This document shows, one piece after another, positions 1-8,700 of a DNA stretch of 64,000 nt (position 1 is the stretch's first letter; each line of letters opens with the position of its first letter). Below the pieces are notes generated by a model, which saw only the letters and a list, made by a program, of their open reading frames with translations, was not told the origin of the DNA and did no database searches. This DNA is from Flavobacteriaceae bacterium (lineage in GTDB: Bacteria; Bacteroidota; Bacteroidia; Flavobacteriales; Flavobacteriaceae): assembly GCA_014075215.1 (NCBI GenBank), contig CP046177.1, positions 248,001 to 312,000 of the forward strand. The letters run 5' to 3'. The position numbers and the translations under genes were made by a program.

Positions 1-1
1 T

Positions 2-757
2 GAATACTTACATCAGTTGGATACAGATGTGGTTTCATTTGATTTTAATGAATTTAAAGCGGATTTAAAACAGGGGTTGTATTTTGATTCCTCTATTCCG
101 CAAGGGTATGGAGTGGGAAGTTCCGGGGCTTTAGTTGCTTCTATTTATGATAAATACGGGCAGGATAAGATAACCGTATTGGAAAACTTAACCAGAGATA
201 AGCTGCTAAAGTTAAAAAAGATTTTTTCCTTAATGGAATCTTTTTTTCACGGTAATAGTTCGGGCTTAGACCCGTTAAACAGCTATTTGAGCTTACCCAT
301 TTTAATCAATTCCAAAACCCATATAGAACCGGCCGGAATTCCGTCACAAAAAGAAGGGAAAGGTGCGGTATTCTTACTGGATTCAAAACAAGTAGGAGAG
401 ACACAGCCCATGGTAAATATCTTTATGAATAAAATGAAGAATAAAGGTTTTAGGAAAATGTTACATGAAGATTTTGCCACATGTACCGACGCTTGTATAG
501 AAGATTTCTTATACGGAAATGTAAGATCCCTATTCAGCAATGTCAAAAAATTATCAAAAATTGTATTCGCCAATTTTAAGCCTATGATTCCGACACCGAT
601 TCACAATATCTGGAAACAAGGCATAGATACGAATGATTATTATTTAAAACTATGCGGTTCCGGAGGAGGAGGTTATGTTTTAGGATTTACCCAAGATTAT
701 GAAAAGGCCAAACAAAAACTGCAGGACTACAAACTTGAATTGGTATATAGGTTCTAG
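2..757 (+). CDS. GHMP-family kinase (mevalonate-kinase type), 5' partial
   Basis: The frame is open to the left edge, so the true start lies outside the window. The visible 251 residues contain the GHMP glycine-rich loop GVGSSGAL near the start and the C-terminal GHMP motif CGSGGGG, both typical of mevalonate/phosphomevalonate kinases. Known role of the family: ATP-dependent phosphorylation of small alcohol or mevalonate-pathway substrates in the cytoplasm. The next gene is a UbiA prenyltransferase, a common neighbour of mevalonate-pathway kinases in Flavobacteria, which supports an isoprenoid role. The exact substrate cannot be read from the sequence. Confidence 0.8.
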   Translation, partial: EYLHQLDTDVVSFDFNEFKADLKQGLYFDSSIPQGYGVGSSGALVASIYDKYGQDKITVLENLTRDKLLKLKKIFSLMESFFHGNSSGLDPLNSYLSLPILINSKTHIEPAGIPSQKEGKGAVFLLDSKQVGETQPMVNIFMNKMKNKGFRKMLHEDFATCTDACIEDFLYGNVRSLFSNVKKLSKIVFANFKPMIPTPIHNIWKQGIDTNDYYLKLCGSGGGGYVLGFTQDYEKAKQKLQDYKLELVYRF

Positions 758-770
758 TTAAACAGTTGTG

Positions 771-1688
771 ATGGCGAATTCTTCTAAGATTTCTTTGCCT
801 TATAAACTATTCAGCCTGCTTTCAGTAGTAAGGGGATACAATATCTTAGTATTGATGCTGGCACAATATCTGGCGGCAATTTTTATATTTTCTCCTGAAA
901 AATCCGTACGAAATGTTGTACTGGATATACATCTTTTTTATATCGTTTTAGCTTCCGTATGTGTAGTAGCTGCAGGCTATATCATCAACAACTTTTACGA
1001 TGTTAAAGTAGATCAAATAAACAGACCCATTAAATCCAAAATAGATAACTATATAAAACAGGAAACAAAATTATCGCTGTATTTCTTTTTAAATTTTGTA
1101 GGATTTTTAGCTGCATATTTAGTATCCTACAGAGCGGCTATCTTCTTTTCGGTATATATTTTTGGGATATGGTTGTATTCTCATAAACTCAAAAAATACC
1201 CTTTTACAGGATCTTTGACCGCAACTATTCTGACCATAACACCATTTTTTGCGGTTTTTGTGTACTTTAAAAATTTTTCTAACATTATTTTCATACATGC
1301 TGTTTTCTTGTTTTTGGTGATCATGGTAAGAGAATTTATCAAAGATTTGGAAAATATTAAAGGGGCCGTTATTGGAAATTATGATACTTTTCCTGTTGTT
1401 TACGGAGAGAAAAAAACAAAGCAATTATCGATATTGCTGTTAGCTTTTACATTCGTTCCGGTTGCCATTTTATTTACCTACCCGGCTATAAGTTATATGA
1501 AGTACTATTTTTATTTTGCTGCAGCAGTACTTATGTATGTTGGTTTTTACCTGTGGAAAGCTACTACACGGATTCATTATACCCGACTGCATATCATTTT
1601 AAAACTGCTACTGTTAATAGGAATTTTTAGCCTAATATTTATGGATACAAGTTTAATTTTAGAAAAGGTGATCGATCAGCTTGATTGA
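771..1688 (+). CDS. UbiA-family prenyltransferase (geranylgeranylglycerol-phosphate geranylgeranyltransferase-like)
   Basis: A polytopic membrane protein of 305 residues. It has the two Asp-rich motifs of UbiA enzymes: NNFYDVKVDQINRP in the first third and REFIKDLENIKG later, separated by several hydrophobic helices. Known chemistry is Mg2+-dependent transfer of a polyprenyl chain to an acceptor in the inner membrane. A GTG three bases upstream is also in frame, but ATG at 771 is the simpler start. It follows the GHMP kinase by 13 bases, consistent with one isoprenoid operon. The acceptor is not determined; menaquinone-type or glycerol-phosphate substrates are both possible. Confidence 0.85.
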   Translation: MANSSKISLPYKLFSLLSVVRGYNILVLMLAQYLAAIFIFSPEKSVRNVVLDIHLFYIVLASVCVVAAGYIINNFYDVKVDQINRPIKSKIDNYIKQETKLSLYFFLNFVGFLAAYLVSYRAAIFFSVYIFGIWLYSHKLKKYPFTGSLTATILTITPFFAVFVYFKNFSNIIFIHAVFLFLVIMVREFIKDLENIKGAVIGNYDTFPVVYGEKKTKQLSILLLAFTFVPVAILFTYPAISYMKYYFYFAAAVLMYVGFYLWKATTRIHYTRLHIILKLLLLIGIFSLIFMDTSLILEKVIDQLD

Positions 1689-1713
1689 TTTGAATGAAAC
1701 TTGAGTACCTTTG
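1685..1713 (+). promoter_or_regulatory. Bacteroidota-type promoter for the pseudouridine synthase
   Basis: A -7 element TACCTTTG (1706-1713) matches the Bacteroidota consensus TAnnTTTG. A TTG (1685-1687) lies 18 bases upstream, the right spacing for the -33 element. It sits after the UbiA stop and 13 bases before ATG 1727. This argues that 1727 is the real start, because an earlier in-frame ATG at 1694 would lie inside the promoter. Confidence 0.6.
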
Positions 1714-1726
1714 CAAAAAAATAAAA

Positions 1727-2527
1727 ATGAATTCAAATAAAAACTCGTCGAGAAGACGACAGATACATAAAAGAAACATCTTTCAGAGAGAGAAAAGACA
1801 TTGGAAACCTGATGAATCTTTAGGAATTAGGTTAAACAAATATATTTCAAATTCCGGGATTTGCTCCCGAAGAGAGGCAGATACCTATATAGAACACGGA
1901 AGTGTTACCGTTAATGGAAAATTGATAACGGAAATGGGGTATAAAGTACAGCCAACAGATGTTGTTAAATTTGACGGGAGCATCATATCGCCGGAGCAAA
2001 AAAAATACATATTATTGAATAAGCCTAAGAACTATATTACCACGATGGAAGATGAAAGCGGTAGAAAAACAGTTATGGAACTAGTAGCCAATGCAACTCA
2101 TGAGCGTATCTACCCGGTAGGCAGATTAGATAGGATGACTACAGGGTTATTGTTATTTACGAATGATGGAGAATTAGCCAAAAAATTGACTCACCCTAAA
2201 CATAACGTTCGTAAACTCTACCATGTTTCTTTGGAAAGAAAATTAGATTTGAAAGATTTACATACCTTAAAAGGAGATGTAATCATTGAAGGGAGAAAAG
2301 TATTTATCGATGCCGTTTCTTATATAGAAGGGGAGCAAAAAACAGAGATAGGAATAGAAATCCATTCGGGGAGAAATAGAATTGTCCGTAAAATATTTGA
2401 GCATATAGGGTATAAGGTCATAAAATTAGACAGGGTTATTTTTGCAGGCTTAACCAAAAAAAATCTGCCCAGAGGAAGATGGAGGACACTTACCGATCAG
2501 GAAATAATCAATTTGCAAATGATGTGA
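1727..2527 (+). CDS. S4-domain rRNA pseudouridine synthase (RluB/RsuA family)
   Basis: 266 residues from ATG 1727. There is a basic, Arg/Lys-rich N-terminal tail, then an S4 RNA-binding domain (IRLNKYISNSGICSRREAD), then the catalytic domain. The catalytic Asp lies in the family motif GRLDRMTTGLLLFTNDG. Known role: isomerisation of a specific uridine to pseudouridine in rRNA. Length and motifs match the RsuA/RluB/E/F family. The start is chosen from the promoter immediately upstream; an ATG at 1694 would add 11 residues. Confidence 0.9.
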   Translation: MNSNKNSSRRRQIHKRNIFQREKRHWKPDESLGIRLNKYISNSGICSRREADTYIEHGSVTVNGKLITEMGYKVQPTDVVKFDGSIISPEQKKYILLNKPKNYITTMEDESGRKTVMELVANATHERIYPVGRLDRMTTGLLLFTNDGELAKKLTHPKHNVRKLYHVSLERKLDLKDLHTLKGDVIIEGRKVFIDAVSYIEGEQKTEIGIEIHSGRNRIVRKIFEHIGYKVIKLDRVIFAGLTKKNLPRGRWRTLTDQEIINLQMM

Positions 2528-3022
2528 TACCGATTAAAGTTGAAAAGTTTACAAACTTTTTCATTTTTTAGGTCACTCCGTTGGTATGGGCCAGACGGAC
2601 CAGTTGCATATTGGTTTTGGCATCAAAAAGGTCGCGGAGTTTACTCAACCGAGACCTTTGCCGAATTGATTTGACAAAAAAGTTCGACGCCCGAAGAAAA
2701 TTTTCAACCGGAATAACCTGTTGGTTTTGAGGATTTAAAATTCAAGGTTTCATCTTTCCAAGCCCGGATTTAAGTGTTGATATCGATGTCTCATTTCTCC
2801 TCAAAATTTACCTTTAGCCATCTTTTATCATGTTAGTTATACAACAATTTGTTTTACCGTACCGAAGTACTTACAATTCTATTCATATTACCCGGTAGCA
2901 CCTCACTACTAAGATGCACAATTCTTCAAAATTTGTATGTGTGAAAAACAGAAATAGCTATTTTTTACCACTGCATTTTTAAGGGATACTACTACCTGCA
3001 GTATAAATAAATTTTTTAACTC
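2528..3022. other. Intergenic region without a recognisable gene
   Basis: About 500 bases with stops in all frames and no convincing small gene, RNA or terminator. It contains GAGACCTTTGCC near 2661, a sequence that recurs near 19109 and resembles ends of some Bacteroidota insertion sequences. No transposase or partner end is present, so nothing is claimed beyond possible IS debris. Confidence 0.4.
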
Positions 3023-3259
3023 TTAATCCTTTGTTGATGAAATTTTTAACATTTCAAACAAAGAATATTCTAATTTTATATCCTTATTGATATTTGATGA
3101 ATTGAAAGATTCTTTAATGATTTTTTTTATATTGAACTCGTTTAGACCTTTTGGGTTTAAGCGAAAATTAGAAGTTTTTAGCTCTGTTGAAGGCTTTTTT
3201 GAGTTGCATAGCAGTACTACGGAAGGAAAAAAGACAAGAACAGAGCAGAAAACACCCAT
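3023..3259 (-). CDS. Small hypothetical protein with hydrophobic N-terminus (doubtful)
   Basis: 78 codons. The N-terminus (CSVLVFFPSVVLLC) could be a signal or membrane segment, followed by a Lys/Asn-rich polar tail. No family is recognised. The segment coding LNPKGLNEF lies in one arm of a perfect 22-bp inverted repeat whose other arm is just upstream of the start. That suggests a rearranged or regulatory sequence as readily as a gene. Kept as a low-confidence call. Confidence 0.25.
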   Translation of the reverse strand: MGVFCSVLVFFPSVVLLCNSKKPSTELKTSNFRLNPKGLNEFNIKKIIKESFNSSNINKDIKLEYSLFEMLKISSTKD

Positions 3260-3293
3260 TTTTTAGCAAATCCAAAAGGTCTAAACGAGTTCA
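3133..3293. repeat. Perfect 22-bp inverted repeat, 117-bp spacing
   Basis: 3133-3154 (TGAACTCGTTTAGACCTTTTGG) is the exact reverse complement of 3272-3293. The arms flank the 5' part of the small minus-strand frame. It is too far apart for a simple terminator and could be remnant IS ends or a recombination product. Confidence 0.7.
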
Positions 3294-3327
3294 TTATTAA
3301 ACCCAAATGGGTAAAATTTTAAAAGAT

Positions 3328-5676
3328 TTATAGGGTAATTTTAATTTTCTTCTTTAGCTCATTTCCCAGATGATCAACAACTGTTATTACATAGCTCCCT
3401 TCTTTAGGTTGAATCCCCAATTCGTGAAACTTTGTAGTCTTCCCCTGATAATGACCATCTATATACCAGAATAAAACAGCATTTTCATCAGAATGAGTAA
3501 CTTTTAAAACAACATCATTCCTCTGGCCATTAAAATCTTTAGGCAGGTATATTTTGTTTTGATTTTTCGGATATATAAATGCCATTAGCTTTTCATTTAC
3601 ACGCAAACAAGAGTTTTTAAAGTCCGGGAGTTGTTGATAAAAAGGGTTTTTCTTTTTATAATAATATTCCATTACCGGAGGTAAAATAAACCAGGATTTT
3701 TGCACAATATCCGTAGCCTTTTCACACGAAGTATTTACCAGGTACTCTCCGGTTTTATTCAGGTGAACTATTTTGTGATATGGACATGGTTTGGAATGTA
3801 AACCTGTAATAGAGACATCTGCCGATATTTTCTCTTCACAAAGTTCGGTAGCTCTATATCCGCTTTTGCTGCATACTTCTTCCGTGACCATTTCATTTAG
3901 AGGCATATCAAACCATCGGCTTTTTGGAAGTTTATCAAATACTTCAAATAATATGGGAGCTGCTGTTTGAATACCGATCAGTCCGGGTCTTCCTTCCCCG
4001 TCTGCATTGCCTACCCAAACACCCACTACATAATCTTTGGAAGTTCCAATAGCCCAGGCATCTCTGTAACCAAAACTTGTTCCTGTTTTCCACGCAATCT
4101 CTTTTGAAGAATCAAAATATTCCCAATTCTGATTTGCTCCCGGCCTGTATACCTCTTTCAAGCTCTCAAAAGTAAGGTATATAGATGCTGCATTTATCAA
4201 ATTTTTTTCCTGCTTTATTTTACCAGGATTCATTTTTTCATCAAAAATATAAGTGGGTTCGCAAAATTCATTGGAGTAGTATCCCAATGTTTCATTATAA
4301 TGGTTAATAGTAGAGGAAAAAGCAGCGTAGTTTTTACACAAATCCCACAGATTGCTCTCCGCGCCTCCCAGAATTAAAGTAAGGCCATAATGGTCAGGAG
4401 GTTGGTTAATATCATGAAAATTTAATTCTTGTAGGTAATGGTGAAATTTATGTAATCCGAATTCTTGTAGCATTTTTACTGCCGGAACATTTAATGAACG
4501 GGCAAGTGCTTTTTTTGCGGAAACGGCTCCGGCAAAATCCCGATTAAAATTTTCAGGCTGGTAAGTACCTATTTGTGTAGGTGTATCCGGAATTAAAGTT
4601 TCAGGTAAAATAATTCCGTCATCTAACATAGCTCCATATAAAAAGGGCTTTAAAATACTTCCCGTGCTCCTGGGCTTATCAATAATATCCACATCTTTTT
4701 GATGTTCTGAAGTTGTGGGCGTATTCCCTATATATGTGAAAACCTGGCGTGTTTTTACATCTAATATCAAAATTGCAGCGTTGTATATTTCATTTTGAGA
4801 TAATTTTTCATAATGAGCTTTTACTATTTGATTGACTTGCTTCTGTAAGTAATAATCAATAGTGGTTTTTACTACCTTCCCCTCTTTCTTTTTACTGATT
4901 TTTTGTAAAAGGTGTGGGGCTATTTGAGGAATAGCATAGGGCTTTGACGGCAGCTTTTCTTGTATGGATAATTGATAGGTCAGAGAATCTATAATGGAGT
5001 TCCGCAATAGTTTTTTCAATAGTTGATTTCTCTTCTTTAATAGCTTTTCTTGATTTTTCCCCGGATACATCAAACTCGGTGCATTGGGTAAAATTGCCAA
5101 TGTTGCAGATTCTGCCCATGACAAATCCCCGGCACTTCTGTTAAAGTAACGCCAGGATGCTGCATCTAACCCAACAATGTTACCTCCAAAAGGAGCATTG
5201 TTTGCCCATAAGGATATGATCTTTTCTTTGGACGCTCTAAATTCTAACCGGGTAGCTAAAATAATTTCTTTGAGTTTTTCCATATAGGTTCTGTCAAATT
5301 CTTTCCTCGACAATCTGATCACCTGCTGGGTTATGGTACTTCCGCCTCTTTTTATTTCTCTTTGCTTTGCATTTTCTATCAATGCCTTAATGATTGATAT
5401 GGGATTGAATCCCGGATGCCAATAAAAATATTCATCTTCAAAATGAATTAAACAGTGCCGGAACTTTTTTGGTACTTGTGCGTTTTCCGGAAATCTCCAT
5501 TGGCCGTCTTTAGCAATTTTTGCACCAAGCAATTTATCTTCTCTACTAAGTATGACCGTAGATGTTGATTCTCGAAATAATTTTTCCGGCAGGCAAAAGG
5601 CATACCAAATCATGCCTGCTCCCAAAATAGCTAATTTGATAAAGTGCTTTTTTATGTATCTCTTATTAATCCTCAA
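3328..5676 (-). CDS. pbpC: Penicillin-binding protein 1C (bifunctional glycosyltransferase/transpeptidase)
   Basis: 782 residues: an N-terminal membrane anchor (about residues 10-30), a GT51 glycosyltransferase domain with EDEYFYWHPGF and RGGSTITQQ around residues 75-120, a transpeptidase domain with STGSILKP (SxxK) and KTGTSFGYRDAW, and a C-terminal domain typical of PBP1C. Known role: peptidoglycan glycan polymerisation and cross-linking on the outer face of the inner membrane. Length and motif order are normal. The upstream gene on the same strand is an alpha-2-macroglobulin, the usual pbpC partner, about 100 bases away, so they are probably co-transcribed. Confidence 0.95.
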   Translation of the reverse strand: MRINKRYIKKHFIKLAILGAGMIWYAFCLPEKLFRESTSTVILSREDKLLGAKIAKDGQWRFPENAQVPKKFRHCLIHFEDEYFYWHPGFNPISIIKALIENAKQREIKRGGSTITQQVIRLSRKEFDRTYMEKLKEIILATRLEFRASKEKIISLWANNAPFGGNIVGLDAASWRYFNRSAGDLSWAESATLAILPNAPSLMYPGKNQEKLLKKRNQLLKKLLRNSIIDSLTYQLSIQEKLPSKPYAIPQIAPHLLQKISKKKEGKVVKTTIDYYLQKQVNQIVKAHYEKLSQNEIYNAAILILDVKTRQVFTYIGNTPTTSEHQKDVDIIDKPRSTGSILKPFLYGAMLDDGIILPETLIPDTPTQIGTYQPENFNRDFAGAVSAKKALARSLNVPAVKMLQEFGLHKFHHYLQELNFHDINQPPDHYGLTLILGGAESNLWDLCKNYAAFSSTINHYNETLGYYSNEFCEPTYIFDEKMNPGKIKQEKNLINAASIYLTFESLKEVYRPGANQNWEYFDSSKEIAWKTGTSFGYRDAWAIGTSKDYVVGVWVGNADGEGRPGLIGIQTAAPILFEVFDKLPKSRWFDMPLNEMVTEEVCSKSGYRATELCEEKISADVSITGLHSKPCPYHKIVHLNKTGEYLVNTSCEKATDIVQKSWFILPPVMEYYYKKKNPFYQQLPDFKNSCLRVNEKLMAFIYPKNQNKIYLPKDFNGQRNDVVLKVTHSDENAVLFWYIDGHYQGKTTKFHELGIQPKEGSYVITVVDHLGNELKKKIKITL

Positions 5677-5780
5677 TTAGTAGTCTTATTGAGCTTTGTC
5701 AAACGGAATCCGCTTCCCTGTCAATACTTGTATTCATAGGTATTATGATTCGCACGCTACAACACAGGAATGTTATAATT

Positions 5781-8700
5781 TTACTTTATAACCGTAACCC
5801 ATTTTCCTTTACTCCTTGTCAAATAATCATGATCATACATGGCCTCTACTTGTAGTCCGGGTACATAATAAGTACCCAAATAGGATGCATTTAACAAAAC
5901 GGAAAATGTCTTACTACTGTTTTTTGTTCCTTTTCTCGACAGGTCAAAATAGAAATTCACCCGATCGTCTCTTATATCCGTATACCTGGCCTTACTGTCT
6001 GTACCGCCATTATAAGCGGCAAACCTGGTATTAATGATTTCCCAGCCCGAAGGAAAAAATTGTGAAAGAGCGATATCACTCACCTTTTCATTGTTCAAGT
6101 TTGTTACCGTAACGGTTGCTTTAAATTCGCGACCTTGTTTCAGTTTACTGATAGTAACGGGTGTTCCGTCGGGCAGGGAATATTGAACATCCGATGATAG
6201 TCCCCTGCTTACTGCCAAATCACCTCCCAACGGAAGCTTCCCTTTGGTTATTATACTTACATAAATGGTATTACTTCCCATATTTTTTAGTTTCAACTGA
6301 TAATCCCCGGTATGGATATTCAGACTTCTTTCAATGATACTTTTTGAGGTTTCGAGTGTTGTTTTTTCTCCTTCAAAATGATATCGAGCTTTGATAGATT
6401 TTCCACCGTTTTTAATCATCATTTTCCCCATGACCAGCAAGCTATAAGCCGTTGTTTGTGTACTCATCCATTGATTACCTGACAAATCTTTGGCAATTGA
6501 TTTCGCTAATTCAAAAGTTTTGGGGTCATCCAATAAAAGCATTGTTTCCAATGCCATGGCTTTATTTCTGGTTACAGAGCCGTAGGTATATTGCGTATCT
6601 CTGTCATTAAATTCTATACCGGCTGTATTTGTCAGTTCTTCACTTGCCCGGCCCTGACCGATCAGTGCATAGGCTGCTGCCAGCCTCCATTTGGCTTCAT
6701 TGGAAAGATCTTTATACTCTCTTAATCTGTTCATCGCTCCCAAATCAGGATTTCCGGACAGTGCTAAAGTGTACAAACGATATGCCTGGTTCATATCTCC
6801 CGAATAGCCATCGGGAGCAACTCTCCACTTCCTGGCTGCCTCTTTTTGATAGCGTATCCAATTCTTCTTGAATGAAAAGGGTAGTACATATCCTCTTCTT
6901 TCTGCTTCCAGCATAAAATGACCCGCATAAGTAGTTCCCCAATCGTTAGAAGAGATTTCACCCGGCCAATAACTCATGCCTCCATTGGGTCTCTGGAACT
7001 CACCTAATCTTTTAATTCCTTCTTTAATATGATTTTCTATATGATTTCTTTTTACCGTAGATAAATCAAACAAATCTGTCATATATAACTGGGGAAAAAC
7101 ACCGGATGTTGTTTGCTCCAAACAACCATGAGGATACTGAATCAAATATTCCAACCGTTTTTCAAAATCAATAGGCGGAATGGATGAAAATTGTAATCTT
7201 CCGGAATTACTTCCTGTTGTTCCGAAAGTTGAGAAATCTAACGTTACTTCCTGATGAGCTTGTATTACTTTATTGAGTACTCTTGATGTAACAGGATTAG
7301 GGTTTATCACATCGACTTCCACATGGTACTTAGCTGTATTCGCTCCTGACTTTGCTTTAACCAGGATCGTTTGAACTCCTTTTGCTTTGCTTATATCCAA
7401 ATTAAAGTAAGCCATTTGTTCTCCTGTTTTGCTAAATGCTACAGATGCTTCTTTTTTACCTGTAACTTTAATTCCGCCTGATGTTTGTATGCTTACGGAT
7501 ACATTTTTAATATGATCTTCATTCGCAAAAACGGTAACCGGTAATGTAACTTTCTCTCCCGGGCTTAGCTTTCTGGGTAAAGAGGCTAAAGCCATTAAAG
7601 GTTTTTTTACTTTTACGGTTTTATCTGTATTGCCGTATGCTTCGTCATCAGTATTTCCGGCAACGATCATAGCTCTTACGGAACCTATATAATTTGAGAG
7701 TTGCAATGTATGTTTATTTTCACCTCCGGGTTTTAAAACAAAAGGCCCTAAGTGTTTTACTACAGGTTTAAAACGGTTGGCTTTTCTATTCTTTGATACC
7801 TCTGAAGTACCGTCCCCGCCAATGGCAAATACCTGGTCGATACTTCCGGAATAGGCCCCGAGAACATCATCGTATATATCCCAGGTTCTTACTCCCAGTG
7901 CTTCTCTTTTATAGAAGCTTTCATATGGATTTGGTGTTTTAAAGCGCGTAAGATCCAGTAAGCCTTCCTCAACAATCGCCAGTGTATAGGTCATTGGCTT
8001 TTGGTTTTTTTCAGAAATGGTTACTGTAAACTCCTTTTCCGGTTCTATAGTATCGGGCATGGAAATTTCAGGCATCAATTTTTTACTGATGTCTTCAACC
8101 TTAATGGGAATAGTACCGTACAGCCGAATAGGCAGATCATTTTCTACCCTTGAATGCGGTTGTAACAGCGATATATTGACAAAAAAGTTGGGAATCATAT
8201 TAGCAGTAATCGGAATTTCAACTACGGTTTTTCCTTTTTTTGTATCTGCCCACAAATGTTTTATTACTTCGTTTCCATTTTCCAAACTTATCAAAGCTTT
8301 GCCTATATGTGCGGAAGGCAAGGTGATTTTAGCCGTTTCTCCTACCTGATAGCTTTTCTTATCCGAAGTAAAAACAAGCATTTTAGCTGCTTCTTTAGTA
8401 TCCGAAGGAGTGTTCTCCCACCAATTATCGTAGAAATACATGACCCTGCCTGTCGCATGTCCGCTTACCGGATCAATTACACGGATGAGGTATCTCCCCC
8501 GATCACTTTTCGGAATAGAAATAGTAATATGTGCTTTCCCCTGATGGTCAGTATCAATTTGTAAACTTTTATATGCTTTGTGATAAGCGTCGGAATGATA
8601 GCTTGATAAATTATCTCTTCCTGAGTTCCACCACCAGCGCCACTCTAGTTTATACAGTTTGATTTTTACATTCTTTCTCGCAATCGGTTTCCCTTGATCA

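Noticed and set aside
1694..1726. ATG 1694 as start of the pseudouridine synthase
   Set aside because: It lies inside the -33/-7 promoter, so the transcript would start after it. ATG 1727 is preferred.
2661..2672. GAGACCTTTGCC as an insertion-sequence end
   Set aside because: A similar 12-mer occurs near 19109, but neither site has a partner inverted end or a transposase attached, so it cannot be called an element.
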